Shown: positions 42,511-53,148 of the stretch, one piece after another | Numbering within the stretch: the first letter of the stretch is position 1 | How the letters are laid out: each line of letters starts with the position of its first letter | Origin: Typhlomys cinereus | Lineage: Eukaryota > Chordata > Mammalia > Rodentia > Platacanthomyidae | DNA: 64,000 nt | Direction: 5' to 3' | NCBI GenBank assembly: GCA_023101885.1 | Contig: JALPQD010000241.1 | Span: 2,315,001-2,379,000, forward strand | Notes under the pieces: generated by a model | What the model was told of the DNA's origin: nothing | Database searches by the model: none | What the model saw: only the letters and a program-made list of their open reading frames with translations | Position numbers and translations under genes: made by a program

Positions 42511-43295
42511 GCTATCTCTTGTGCAGCATAGATAAGCTGGCACTGATGATCCTTAGTTCAAACAGTATGTGAGCAAAACATGTTGGTTTAATTTAGCACA
42601 TGTGGCAGGATCTTGCACTGTGTGTGGACTCATGAAAAATCTCACTTGGGTCACTTTTCTCAAGAAGTTCCTTGAGATTTCTTGGAGACTTGCAGCCTCC
42701 CCAAAAGAAATGGACTGTTTGCTTTTCCGATTAGAGGAGACTGCCTAATGCTTAAATGCATAGATCGAATCAGAGGCATGGGTAGGGTAAAGTCTGAAGA
42801 AGATGAGGAATCCTTGGATGGTCTGACCCAGGTGTTATGTGGTCAAATTTATTTAGTGGGGAAATCACTTTGGGGCAGGGTGAAGGAAGAATTAGAAGGA
42901 AACAATTTTAGAAGTAGAGGGAACAGTTGGGGTGCTATTGTGAACATGGTACATGGGGTAGTGGTTTTGTAGTTAGTAACATATACAGAGTGTGTGCCTC
43001 TCTCTCTCTCTCTCTCTTTCTCTCTGTGTGTGTGTGTGTAGAATGACTAAGTCCTGGTAAAATGGCAGCTTTCTGTCTTTTCTTTCTCTTTATCTCTCTT
43101 TGTCTCCTTTCTCTTCTCTCCCTTCCCCTCTCCTACTTTTCTGTTCCCTTTCCTTCTTAGATTACTTATAGTATTTCATCCAGTGTAAAAGTTGTGGAAA
43201 TAGTTGACATACTGTATTGTTTAGGGAATGATGATTAGTAAAGAATTTTGTACATGTTTGGTACATTTTCTGAACATTTTGATCTGTGATTGTTT
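42511..43295. other. Mostly unique, possible ancient repeat remnant, CT/GT microsatellites
   Basis: Positions 42820-42950 ('gtgttatgtggtcaaattta', 'gaaatcactttggggcaggg', 'tggggtgctattgtgaac') resemble a widespread old mammalian repeat that I cannot name with confidence. Positions 42999-43040 are (TC)n then (TG)n, and 43075-43150 is CT-rich. Confidence 0.4.
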
Positions 43296-43299
43296 GACA

Positions 43300-43705
43300 C
43301 AGAACCTGAAGATAAAGGAGATGAACACAGTGCTTGTCAGCTAAGATGGGCAGAACTAGTCATGCATCAACAACTTGACTAACCTCAAAGACACATGCCA
43401 GATGAAGCAAGCCAAACAGAAAACGCCATACTGTTTGATTCCATTTAGGTGAGATGTCTAGAAAAGACTACCCCATAGAGACAAGTGGTTTCTTGGGGGG
43501 GGCTCGAGTGGGAGGAAAGGCCAATGGCAGTAGGCACAGGTGACTGTTTTAATCTGGGTTGTGGTGATAGCTTAGAACTGTGCAAATTTTTCAAACCTGG
43601 AGTTGAAATGGGCAAATTATTTGAATATAAGTTCTACTTCAATGAAGTTTCTGAAAATGTTAAGAGCAGCAAAGGAAAAGTACAAAATAATGCTAAAGTA
43701 AGATG
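43300..43705 (+). mobile_element. Old L1 (L1M-type) 3' end, sense
   Basis: 'ccagatgaagcaagccaaac', 'actgtttgattccatttagg', 'tgagatgtctagaaaagact', 'ccccatagagacaagtgg', 'ggttgtggtgatagcttaga', 'actgtgcaaatttttc' and 'taagttctacttcaatgaag' follow the L1M 3' end order. Non-coding remnant. The following 43706-44350 is AT-rich with nothing recognised. Confidence 0.75.
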
Positions 43706-44350
43706 TTTAAGGTTTTTTTAAGTCATGGAAAATAGACATCCTTAAAAATACATTTGACAACATAAACAGTTTTAAAGATTCCTGGTCAAAGACACTTAAA
43801 ATGCAAAAAATGCAAGGATGGACTTGGGGAAGGCACGTATTTCTAATAAAAGAGAATGTCTCATAAAAACCAAAGAAAGCAAACAGTCTCGTCTCAAAGT
43901 AGTCAAGTTATTCACAGATGACAGTATCAGTGGATAATAAGTTGAGAAAGTCAGCTATGGAAATAAAACCTTTCTTAGACAAAATTTCTAACTTTTGTTA
44001 ACATATACCGTGGAGTGTACAAAAATGGGCAGTTTGTGGAGAATGTAAATCAATTCAACATATCTGGAGACTAATTAGATAACAGCTATTAGCATTTAAA
44101 ATTTAAATTTAGTAAAATAATTCCTTTTCTAACATCTGTTTTCCAGATTAAAAAAATTACAAACACATACATAAATAAATAGATAAACACACAGGAATAG
44201 TTGTTGTGTGTTTTTGAAAATACATGGGCCAGGTGGTTTTCTCTAAATAAGGATATGCTTGAATATTTTGCTGTATAAAATAATAGCAACTAATTTAATA
44301 TTATGGTGCCTTGAAAAGAAGTAGAAACACTTATTTGTATGACTTGGAAA
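43706..44350. other. AT-rich unique sequence, nothing recognised
   Basis: No family assigned. A 66-codon minus-strand frame has no recognisable domain. Confidence 0.4.
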
Positions 44351-44354
44351 ACTT

Positions 44355-44765
44355 TGCTGTGGTATCAGCTTTCTATTCTGTGGAACAAGTGATCACAAGT
44401 TTGGAATTTGGCCATGGGGCCACCAGCTTATGTTTGTTTTAGTAATGCTGAAATCCAGGCTGGCACAACTGTGTTCTCCACCGGAGGGGAGGGGGGTCCT
44501 CACTGAATAGCCACACCAAGTGTCACTCAATTGAGCTCTCACTGGGAGCACTGAGGGAAAGTCAGTAGAATTCAGCTCTTTGAAGCTGTGAGATGAGGTC
44601 CCCCCCTTGCTGAATGGTATAGGACCAACTCTTAGTTTCTAGAACCATCTGCACTGAGTGCCATGTGACCTCCTCCACCCAAAAGCCAAAGTAGTGTGCC
44701 GAGCCTTCTCAAGCTTGGACTCTGCAATATTGTTTTGATCCCTAACCAAAACTCAGAGGACACTT
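44355..44765 (-). mobile_element. MLT1-type MaLR LTR, antisense, diverged
   Basis: 'gtggtatcagctttctattc', 'gtggaacaagtgatcacaag', 'tgctgaaatccaggctggca', 'gatgaggtcccccccttgct', 'tagtttctagaaccatctgc' and 'gtgccatgtgacctcctcc' match the MLT1 reverse order in outline. Assignment rests on block order and not on close identity. Confidence 0.5.
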
Positions 44766-44789
44766 GGGTTGATATTTATAGTTACTCAT

Positions 44790-45082
44790 TATTTATCTAT
44801 CTATTTAATGTGTATATGTGTGGCAGATACACATGTAGGCATGTGGAGTTCAAAGGTCAACATTGAGAATTGTTTCTCAAGACTGCCTACCTTAATCTTT
44901 TTTGGAGACAGCTTCTGGCTTGGAAAGTGCTGATTTGGGTGGTCTAGCCCTAGGGATCTGCCAGTCTCTAATTCCCCGGTGCTGGGGCTTCAAGCTTTCT
45001 TAGGTGAATTTTTGAGACGAGCACAGTCTCCTGTACTGGCAAGGTAAGCACTTTACTGACTGAGGCATCTCCTGCACTCGAT
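44790..45082 (-). mobile_element. Composite SINE (family B), antisense
   Basis: 'gtgtatatgtgtggcagata', 'catgtggagttcaaaggtca', 'ttttggagacagcttctggc', 'gggatctgccagtctctaat', 'ccccggtgctggggcttcaa' and the head complement 'aagcactttactgactgagg' followed by 'catctcctgcac'. Confidence 0.7.
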
Positions 45083-45279
45083 TTCTTTATTTTTAGTGGA
45101 AATGACTTGAGATCTTATTTACACATGCAAAACTCCTTCACAGTTAGCAGATTTATTTTTATATGGTTTTGTAAAAAAATATAAATAACTTTGGTTTTCA
45201 GCAGTTGATTAAAATATGTCTAAACAGGATTTTCTTTGTTTTGTAATTGCACGTGTGTATATACAAGAGGGCATTTCAG

Positions 45280-45300
45280 TATGTGTTGTTGTTGTTGTTG

Positions 45301-45339
<39 letters not shown>

Positions 45340-45484
45340 CATCAAAGGGCATTGTGTGTGCCTGTGGAGGTCCAAGGATGACTTTAGAAATCATCTTGGG
45401 TTGCTCTACCTCCTTAATGCTTTGCTCTGGGATTTCCCAGACTCTGCCTTCCAGGGCCAGAATTGAAGGCTGCAGCCACATCTT
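45280..45484 (-). mobile_element. CA-tailed SINE (family A), antisense, head truncated
   Basis: (GTT)n and (GT)n (45286-45338) are followed by 'ggtccaaggatgactttaga', 'aatcatcttgggttgctcta', 'tgggatttcccagactctgc' and 'cttccagggccagaattgaa'. The tRNA-like head is absent: the element ends at an AT-rich 'TATG' microsatellite (45485-45528) immediately before a sense L1 3' end. Confidence 0.75.
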
Positions 45485-45528
45485 TATAATATATATGTAT
45501 ATGTATGTGTATGTATGTATATGCATAT

Positions 45529-45705
45529 ACACACATTAAAGGATTCTCCGGGGATTGAGGGGGAGGCACTGGGGGATGGGAAGGGAGGGGTGAAGGGAGG
45601 GGGAGCAGGGGGATTGGGGGGAGCAGGAGGAAGGGAGGGAACCAGGTGTACCTATTAAGTTTGTATGAGCAGAAATAATAATAAAAATGTTAAAAAAGAA
45701 TAAAA
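45529..45705 (+). mobile_element. 5'-truncated L1 3' end, sense
   Basis: 'acacattaaaggattctccg', a G-rich purine tract (45555-45640), then 'aggtgtacctattaagtttg', 'tatgagcagaaataataata' and an A-rich tail ending about 45705. It is the sense-orientation counterpart of the antisense copies at 30490, 46039, 50623 and 55664. The G-rich tract belongs to the L1 3' untranslated region, known for G-quadruplex potential. Confidence 0.85.
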
Positions 45706-45716
45706 CCAATAAATGA

Positions 45717-45761
<45 letters not shown>

Positions 45762-45866
45762 CGGAAGTCCAGAACAACTTTAAGGAGTCTATTCTTCTAC
45801 CCTGTGGTTTCTGGAATTAAAGTCAAGTGCCTTTATCTACTGAGCCATCCTGCAAGTTTTTTTCTT
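45717..45866 (-). mobile_element. tRNA-derived SINE fragment, antisense, with (GT)n tail
   Basis: (GT)n at 45717-45758, then 'cggaagtccagaacaacttt' and 'ctgtggtttctggaattaaa', ending with the head complement 'tttatctactgagccatcct'. Internally deleted relative to families A and B. Confidence 0.6.
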
Positions 45867-46038
45867 CTTCTTCATTGCCTATACTACTAAGACTAGATAA
45901 TTTCTATTGCTCTATTGTCGAGTTCACCTGCTTTTTTCCCTCAGATTACTGAGGAACCCATGTAGACAATTTTAAATCCTGTTTCTGGCATTTTTAGTTC
46001 TAAATTTTTCATTTGGTTCTTTTATTAGTTTTATTCTT

Positions 46039-46458
46039 TTTTAACATTTTTTATTATTATTTCCGCTCATACAAACTTAATAGGTACACCGGTTCCCCTG
46101 CTCCCCTTCCCCTCACCCCTCCCTTCCCATCCCCCAGTGCCTCCCCCCCAATCCCCAGAGAATCCTTTAATGTGCATGCCAGACTCTCCTCTGGGCCCTG
46201 CTCTCCGAATGACGTACAAGGACCCAGTGTCATTTCCTTGAACCCTTTCCTGTGTTCCCCTTTAGCATAGGAATACTACTGTGGCTATCAATCCCTTGCC
46301 TCCAAGGATCTTGGTGCCTTTAGCAAATGCTAGACTTTGTGGGGTCAATAGTGTGTTGGACATTGCGCAGGGCTTGCAAAGTCCAATTATGATTGCTTCA
46401 GCCCTAACTTGTGTGGAGTATCTTGCATATCATTGCTCCTCCCATCCTTGTGCTCTTG
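46039..46458 (-). mobile_element. 5'-truncated L1 3' end, antisense, with 11-bp target duplication
   Basis: 'attatttccgctcatacaaa' then 'cttaataggtacaccgg', a C-rich tract, 'ggatcttggtgcctttagca', and ending 'ttgctcctcccatccttgtg'. Flanked by 'gttttattctt' at 46028-46038 and 46459-46469, a perfect 11-bp direct repeat. Only 3' untranslated sequence is present. Confidence 0.85.
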
Positions 46459-46559
46459 GTTTTATTCTTATGTTGCAAAATGTTCTCTTTTCATTCACTT
46501 AATGAATTTACCTTTATTTCATGGAATACAATCGGAGTCCATTGTGTCTTTCATAATCC

Positions 46560-46890
46560 ACACAGCTGGGTTATATCACTATGTCTTCTGTTACTATAAT
46601 GAACTAGTTGACACTGGCACTTTATAAGGAAAGAGAAGTTTATTTAGCCTCAGACTGGAGGTTGAAGGATAAGGCTCTGACATCAGCTCAGCCTGGTGAG
46701 AACCTCATGGTGGTTGTATTTTGGCAGAAACACACATGTGAGTAATTACACCTGGAGGAAAGGAGGGCAGAGTGTAGGGAGGAGCCAGTCTCTAGTTCTC
46801 CCTATAGGCACCTTCTCTTAAAGAGTAACCACTGCTGGGACTATACTGGGACCAAACTTCCAACACATAAATCATATATCCAAACTATGC
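46560..46890 (-). mobile_element. MaLR-type LTR, antisense
   Basis: 'gttactataatgaactagtt', 'aaggaaagagaagtttattt', 'agcctcagactggaggttga', 'tgagaacctcatggtggttg', 'ggaggagccagtctctagtt', 'tgggaccaaacttccaacac' and 'ataaatcatatatccaaac' in the reverse order of a MaLR LTR. Diverged. Confidence 0.6.
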
Positions 46891-46984
46891 GTGCATCATC
46901 TGGAGATTGGCATTGAGTGCCTTTTTCTTTGAGAGTTTTTGAAAAAATTTTCAATTTTTTCATTTCAGTAAAGTGCTAGTTTTT

Positions 46985-47415
46985 TTCCTATTACAAATGT
47001 GACAAATGACCAGAAATCCTAATGTCCTAAAACAAATTTATTTGCTTGTATTTCTGATGGTCACCAGTCTAGAATTAAGATGTTGGCAGGGCTGCAGTCC
47101 TTCTGCCAGCATTCCTTGTCTCATGGCCTCATCTTCCATCCTTAGAGCCCATTACTTACTGGTTTTGTAATCACATCCTTTGATCTGTTTTGCTTTTGCT
47201 CCTCCTTCTGCTGTGCTTTGCAAGGACAGGGGGCTGCTTGGGCCATCCAGGGAACTCTCTCCCTTTCAAACCTTTAAACCTCATCTCCCGTCCTCCTACC
47301 GTAGAAGGTAATACACAGGTTCTGGGGTTAGTGGTGCATATCTCTGTGCAGTCATCGTGTATCCTGTCACAGACCAGCTGCATCTTGCACATTTTCAGTA
47401 TCAAGTCCTAAGTGT
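46985..47415 (-). mobile_element. MLT1-type MaLR LTR, antisense
   Basis: 'tcctaatgtcctaaaacaaa', 'tttatttgcttgtatttctg', 'ggcagggctgcagtccttct', 'cattccttgtctcatggcct', 'catcttccatccttagagcc', 'ttgtaatcacatcctttgat' and 'aatacacaggttctggggtt' follow the MLT1 reverse order clearly. Confidence 0.7.
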
Positions 47416-47805
47416 CTAAACTCCGTTAAAATCCTCTGGAGCATGCTAATTGGTTTTTCATGCAGATGCTCAACTTGGTAAGTTTCATGAAGATCTCCAG
47501 CTACTGCACCCACTTTGTGGGCTGTGGTTCAAATAGCCATTCTGTTCTCAAAGCCTTTGCAGTTCCACTGGGATCTGCTCCCAGGATACACCTCTAGGGC
47601 ATGTGTGGAATCTAAGATCAGTATTAGTCTCTATTAATGTCAGTTCCTTGGGGTTTTGCTCTGTCACTTTGGGTTCATTGTATATGGAAACAGATGGGGA
47701 ATTTTGCTGAACATTTTGTCCTGGGTTTGTAAGATAGAACTTGTCAGATCCTTTCAATTTGTGATTGCTAACACAACTTTTGACTCCCAGTTCTCTTTTT
47801 TCTTT
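47416..47805. other. Unique sequence, nothing recognised
   Basis: Two overlapping frames of 69 and 74 codons on opposite strands, with no recognisable motif. No repeat family. Confidence 0.4.
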
Positions 47806-47807
47806 TT

Positions 47808-48150
47808 CTTTTTGTGTGTGTGGATTGTGTTCATGTGTGTTTGCATTGTATACTGGATAGGTATGAAGATCCTCTGGTGATATTGAGAATCATCCTCAAT
47901 CTCTTGTCCACTTTACTGCTTTGTTGACACTTTGCTGACAGGGTCTCTAATTAAACCCAGAGCTTATCTATAAGGCTTGTTTGGATAGCCAGCTTATTCT
48001 AAGGATACCCAGGCTGTGCCTTTAAGGACTAGAATTACAGGTGGGATCATATGTATACCCAGCCTTTAGGGGGATCTGGTGATCTGAACTCTGGTCCTTT
48101 TGCTTGAGTGGCAATGACTTTATCTGCTGAGCCATCTCCCTAGCTCCAGG
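47808..48150 (-). mobile_element. Composite SINE (family B), antisense
   Basis: 'tttgtgtgtgtggattgtgt', 'cagggtctctaattaaaccc', 'agagcttatctataaggctt', 'ggactagaattacaggtggg', 'gatctgaactctggtccttt' and the head complement 'atctgctgagccatctccct'. About 340 bp and nearly complete. Confidence 0.75.
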
Positions 48151-49405
48151 TCCCCCTTCCCCCCCAGCCTAATTTTTAGCTCCTCTGGCTAGAAAAGTGA
48201 AATCAATCCTTCTACTTCACTTTCTGTAGATGGGTAGTTTGAGATAAGATAAAAGACAAAGAAACATTTAAAAAGAGATTTCTTTCACACTCTTCAGACT
48301 CAAGAAGCCCATTTTCTTGGTCACAGAGTTTAATTTTCTCTTAATGTTCTGATGCCCGTGTGTGTGTCTGACCGTGGTGTGGCTGCCACGGAGACGTGGG
48401 CTCATGACTGCGGCTAACCTAGGACATGTCAGTGAGGCCACATACATCTTCCCACTCACACGGACTCCGCTTTCTAGTCCTCTGGGTAGAAAAGGGAAGT
48501 TTTCCCAGAGGACAGAGGACGTCCCCATGGGTGCTTGCTGGGGTTTGGGCCACCTCAGAGTCTAAGCAGCAGAGCCAGAGTTAAGATATAACTTAAATCT
48601 GGAAACTCGCTGCCTTGTGCTTATTCCTGTATCTTCATTTTCCTTCCCAGCAAGCCTGCTGCTATTTATTCTTTGGAGTTCCTGTGTAGTTGTGTTATTG
48701 TTCCTGGGATTTTATTGTTGTGGAATTGACATTGTGGGAGGGATAGAACAGAGACTGCTCCCTCCCTCCTCCCCAGGACCAGAAGCCCCAGGGATTGTTG
48801 CTAACGTAAATGACAACCAGGCTGTAGCTTTATACAGTAAAGTAAAATGCACCGTCAGTCTTGATCAAGGCAATATTCTGTATCTGTAGAGACAAGCTGT
48901 GCTGAATTCCCCTAGTCCACGGGCAGGGTACTCATGCTTTCTAAATGACTCCTGTCACCATTCAGTGCTCATTTGATATCTTTGCGAGGTTTCTTTACCT
49001 TTCTGTGTATGAGGTACTAATTTCATCATCATCATCTTCTTCCTCCTCCTCATCATATCATCATCTCTCTCCTTCTTCTCCTTATAAGTTACTGAGTGCC
49101 ATCTGTGTTACATGAACCTTGTAAAGGCTTCTTATATAGCCTATCTCTTAGAAATAACCTCATCCATGTATTCTTGGCAGAGACTCCAGTGAGGACTTGT
49201 CTAATAATGCCTTTTTAAAGAAACTGTGGGTTTTCTGCACATGACAGAATACTTGGTTCATAGTAGATGCTCAGTAGATATCTATCTTTTTTTATTCCCC
49301 TTCCACACTCTTTATACAGGAAAGTCAAACCATATGCTAATTAAACAACAGAGCTATGATTCAAATGAAAAGGCCAGTTCCCAAGACCTGGACCTAGGGA
49401 CTCTG
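48151..49405. other. Unique sequence with a short (ATC/CTT)n tract
   Basis: No repeat family assigned. Positions 49022-49082 are a degenerate ATC/CTC/TTC triplet tract. A 90-codon plus-strand frame (48617-48889) begins with a hydrophobic run, but there is no homologue I recognise and no supporting exon structure. Confidence 0.45.
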
Positions 49406-49410
49406 ACAAA

Positions 49411-49453
<43 letters not shown>

Positions 49454-49535
49454 CGCGTGCATGCTTTCATATATGTGGGTGCATGTATGTGTGTGGGTGC
49501 ATATACACTTGTATGCATATATGTGTGTGTATGTG
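49411..49535. repeat. (GT)n with degenerate TG-rich extension
   Basis: A pure GT run (49412-49450), then 'acgcgcgtgcatgc' and TG-rich degenerate sequence to about 49535. Confidence 0.85.
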
Positions 49536-49540
49536 TCATA

Positions 49541-49850
49541 GTTAAGTACAGGTGTCAAGTTGACAGCTGAAAGCTTGGAGCTCTGGACATATTTGTAAAA
49601 AATTGGTAGTTAAGTCCTCTGAGCAAGCCTGCAGGAGGCAGATTGATAGGGACCCAGCCCATGGTGGGTGAGGCTTATCCTTGGGCAAGTGAATAAGATG
49701 GAGGAAATTGGTTGAGGAAATTGGCCTCCTTTGGTATACTTGGCCAGACATGCAGGGTTGTCTCTCTCTCAGCAATCCTTGGCCTTGGCATTTGTGTGAA
49801 TCCCTTGCCAAGTTATATTAAGAACTGCAACTAGACTATAATAAGAAAAA
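49541..49850 (+). mobile_element. MaLR/ORR1-like LTR, sense
   Basis: 'caggtgtcaagttgacagct', 'ctgcaggaggcagattgata', 'catggtgggtgaggcttatc', 'gtgaataagatggaggaaat', 'aatccttggccttggcattt', then 'aaaaaataaaacctcttact' with a poly(A) signal. It shares block order with the nested element at 23099-23470. Confidence 0.5.
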
Positions 49851-50002
49851 ATAAAACCTCTTACTCCCCTAAAAGCTATTTAGTCATAAATTTATCAACA
49901 GCATGCAGAGTAATTGCAACAGTATGTATTCACATGTCTATGTCTATGAGTGAAGGCTGAGTCTGATATAAGGAAGCACTCTCAATAGCTCGCTCATCTT
50001 AT

Positions 50003-50206
50003 TTATTTATTTTTTTTTGAGATAGAGTCCCTAATTAAACCTGGAGTTTGCTGATAAGGCCAGTTGCTCTGGGGATTCACAGTCTCCACCTTCTGAAGCT
50101 GGAATTACAGGCGAACCACCTCACCCATTCAGCATTTTACATGTCATCTGGAGATTTGAACTCTGGTCCTTTTGCTTGCACAGCAAACACTTTAACCTCT
50201 GAGATC
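50003..50206 (-). mobile_element. Composite SINE (family B), antisense
   Basis: 'tttgagatagagtccctaat', 'taaacctggagtttgctgat', 'aaggccagttgctctgggga', 'gctggaattacaggcgaacc', 'ttgaactctggtccttttgc' and the head complement 'aacactttaacctctgagat'. No long GT tail is present. Confidence 0.75.
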
Positions 50207-50622
50207 CCACACCTTGGATCTTTGTGCTGACATGTGAAAGACATTGAAGAAATCAGTGACTGACGAATAAAGGAGGTCATTCAGGTGATGGTCCTGTGTG
50301 TGTGAAGTGGAGCAGGAGGGTGAGTAGCGATGGGGTGGGGCTACATCATTGTGGACTGTTGGAGTGGGTTCTTTAAGGTGGTCACACCTGAGTTGAGGTA
50401 TGAGAAAGAACTGGCATGTCCTATGCCAATTTGGCATTTTCCTCTTAGGTAACATGCCATGATTTTCACTGTGAAAATCATTGCTGTGAATAAGACAGGG
50501 AGAAACTGTTTAATGGAAAGAAACTTAGGAACCATCAAGAATTTGTTTTGTTTTAGCTCAGACTTTATTGCGGCTGTTTTGGGGTCCCTGGGATCCAGGT
50601 CTTGGGAACTGACCTTCCTGCA
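50207..50622. other. Unique sequence, nothing recognised
   Basis: A 99-codon minus-strand frame (50341-50640) has no recognisable domain and runs into the start of the L1. No repeat family. A short inverted pair 'gattttcac/gtgaaaatc' occurs near 50460-50479. Confidence 0.45.
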
Positions 50623-53148
50623 TTTTTTTTTTATTTCCACTCATACAAACTTAACAGGTACACCGGTCCCCCCCCCTCCCTACAAGCCCCCATCTCCCTG
50701 TGCCCCCCTCACCTCCCCTTTACCTCCATCCCCCAGTGCCTTCCCCTCCCATCCCAGGAGCATCCTTTAATGTGCATGCCAAACTCTTCACTAGGTCCTC
50801 CTCTCCGATGAGGTGCAAGGACCCAGTGGCATTTCCCAGAACCCTTTCCTGTGTTCCCCTTAAGCATAGAGACACTACTGTGGCTGTCAATCCCTTGCCT
50901 CCAAGGATCCTAGTGCCTTTAGCAAGACGCTAGACTTTGTGCGGTCAATAGTGTGTTGGACATTGCGCAGGACATGCAAAGTCCAAATATGATTGCTTCG
51001 GCCCTAACTTGTGTGGAGTATCTTGCATATCATTACTCTTCCCATCCTTTTGCTCTGACAATCTTATTGCCCCCTCTTCCGCAAATGTCCCTGGGCTTCA
51101 GGATGGGGAGAGATTAGGTTGGCCTAGTTCTAGGTGGTTGATATAGAGTCTCTGAAGTTCTGGATTATGGTTTGCTGATTTTTTTTTCAGTTGTGCTGCT
51201 CTTGCAATGCCCTTCACTCCATCCTGATATCACCCCCTGGCCAGAGATAAAAACCTGTTAAATTAGGGTCTTGTTATAAGAGTATATTCAAAGGTAGATA
51301 CAATAAAAGTAGGAAACCGCAGTGAGGGAGGGGTCAGTCACCCATTTGCAAAATGGTTACTTTCTATCTGCCAGACTATACGCCCTCCCCTTCTGGTAAG
51401 ATCATACCCCATCAGTTGTAAATGATCAGGAAGGAAAGTCTGTGAACTTAGCCAGATGTCTCATTACTTACTTGCAGTCCTTGATGGTGGCCTATTTTCT
51501 CTGCTGTAACATGGTCCCCTCTCTCCTTGTTACTGGTGTGGCCCTCCTTCCCCATCCCTCCTGTTCTTAATCTTTGCAACTACTGTAGGTATTACAGAGA
51601 TTTATCTTTGGGTGTCTCTAAGTGGGTTTGGTACTAGGAGCCACTTATTAGGGAGTACATACGGCGCTTAATTTTCTGAGTCTGGGATACTTCACTCAAT
51701 ATAATTATTTCTAATTCCATCCATTTCCCGGCAAATTCCATTAATTCATCATTTTTGATGGCTGAGTAGTACTCCATTGTATAGATGTACCACAGTTTCC
51801 TTATCCACTCGTCAACTGTTGGACATTTGGGTTGATTCCATGACTTTGCTATTGTAAACAGTGCTGCTATGAACATGGTTGTGGTTGTGCTATCGAGGTG
51901 AACCTCTGCTGCATGGGGGGGTTATTCCCAAAAGTGGAATCGCAGGGTCATATGGCATTTCAATCTTTAATTTCTTTAAGAATCTCCAGATGGCTCGCTA
52001 GAGTGGCTGTATGAGCCTGCATTCCCACCAGCAATGTAGGAGAGTTCCCCTCTCTCCACATCCTCTCCAGCATTTGTTGTTGTTTGTGTTGTGGATTTTT
52101 GCCATCCTGACTGGGGTGAGATGATATCTCAGGGAAGTTTTGATTTGCATTTCCCTGATGGCTTAGGATGTGGAGCATTTTTTCAGATATTTGTTAGACA
52201 TTTTAATTTCATCCCTGGTAAAGTTTCTTTTAAGTTCCAGGGCCCATTTTTTAATTGGGCCATTAGTTTCCTTGGTGTTTAGTTTTCTAAGTTCTTTGTG
52301 CACTCTGGAAAGCAGAGTTCTATCAGATATGTGGTTAATGAAGATTTTCTCCTATTCTGTGGGTTGCCTTTCAGCTTGTGTTACAATCTCTTTATCTGAA
52401 CAGAAGCTCTTTAATTTCACAAGATCACATCTGTTGAGAGTTGGTTGCAGTGACTGTGCCATTGGATGTCTGTTTAGGAAATGTTGGCCTAGCCCAATCA
52501 TCTGGAGGGAGTTCCCTACCCTTCACCTATGGTTTTTATAGTCTCTGGCCTTATATCAAGATCCTTGATCCATTTGGAATTAAGTCTTGTACATGGTGAC
52601 AAGTACGGGTCCAGTTTTAATGTTCTCCATGTGGAGATCCAGTTTTGCCAGCATCATTTGTTGAAGATACTGTTCTTTTTCCATTGGATTGTTTGGGTCC
52701 CTTTGTCAAAGATCAAATGGCTGTAGTTTTGTGGGCTTATATCTGGGTCTTCAACCCTTATCCATTGATCTGTGTGTCTATTTTGGAGCCAGTGCCAGGC
52801 TGTTTTTATAACTATGGATTTGTAGTATAGACTAAGGTTTGGTATGGTGATACCTCCAGCAGTGTTTTTGTTGCTCAGGATTGTCTTTGCTATCCTGGGT
52901 CTTTTGTGCCTCCATATGAATTTTGAGATTGTTTGGTCAACTTTTTTTAAAGAATTGCTTTGGGATTTTCAATTGGTATAGCATTGAATTTGTATATTGC
53001 CTTTGGTAGGATGGTCATTTTTTTTTTTTATGTTGATTTTGCCAATCCAGGAACATGGGAGGTCTTTCCACCTTCTGGTGTCTTCTGCAATTTCTTTCTT
53101 GAGGGTTTTAAAGTTTTCATTGTAAAGGTCTTTTACCTCCTTGGTCAA
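50623..53148 (-). mobile_element. 2.5-kb L1 3' portion, antisense, 5'-truncated
   Basis: On the minus strand it carries the C-terminal part of ORF2 (about 53148 down to 51634), then about 1 kb of 3' untranslated region with a G-rich polypurine tract (complement of 50670-50755), ending in an A-rich tail (complement of 50623-50633). The 3' end blocks match the copies at 30490, 45529, 46039 and 55664. The 5' break is near 53148, where 'cctccttggtc' gives way to unrelated sequence. I found no target duplication. Confidence 0.9.
51634..53148 (-). pseudogene. L1 ORF2 C-terminal remnant (broken)
   Basis: L1 ORF2p is the endonuclease and reverse-transcriptase protein of LINE-1. Only its C-terminal third is present. 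The intact last stretch (51634-51876, 80 codons) reads 'WNQPKCPTVDEWIRKLWYIY' followed by the 'TMEYYSAIKNDE' motif, both typical of the ORF2 C-terminus. Upstream is a frame change at a run of seven G (51915-51921) and an in-frame TAG (complement of 51998-52000) where the family normally has Trp. The cysteine-containing '[13 protein letters not shown]' and '[18 protein letters not shown]' segments are recognisable upstream. Farther on, fragments in several frames continue to 53148. Non-functional. Confidence 0.85.

Noticed and set aside
50460..50479. A short inverted pair gattttcac/gtgaaaatc.
   Set aside because: A hairpin of about 9 bp is expected by chance many times in 64 kb.
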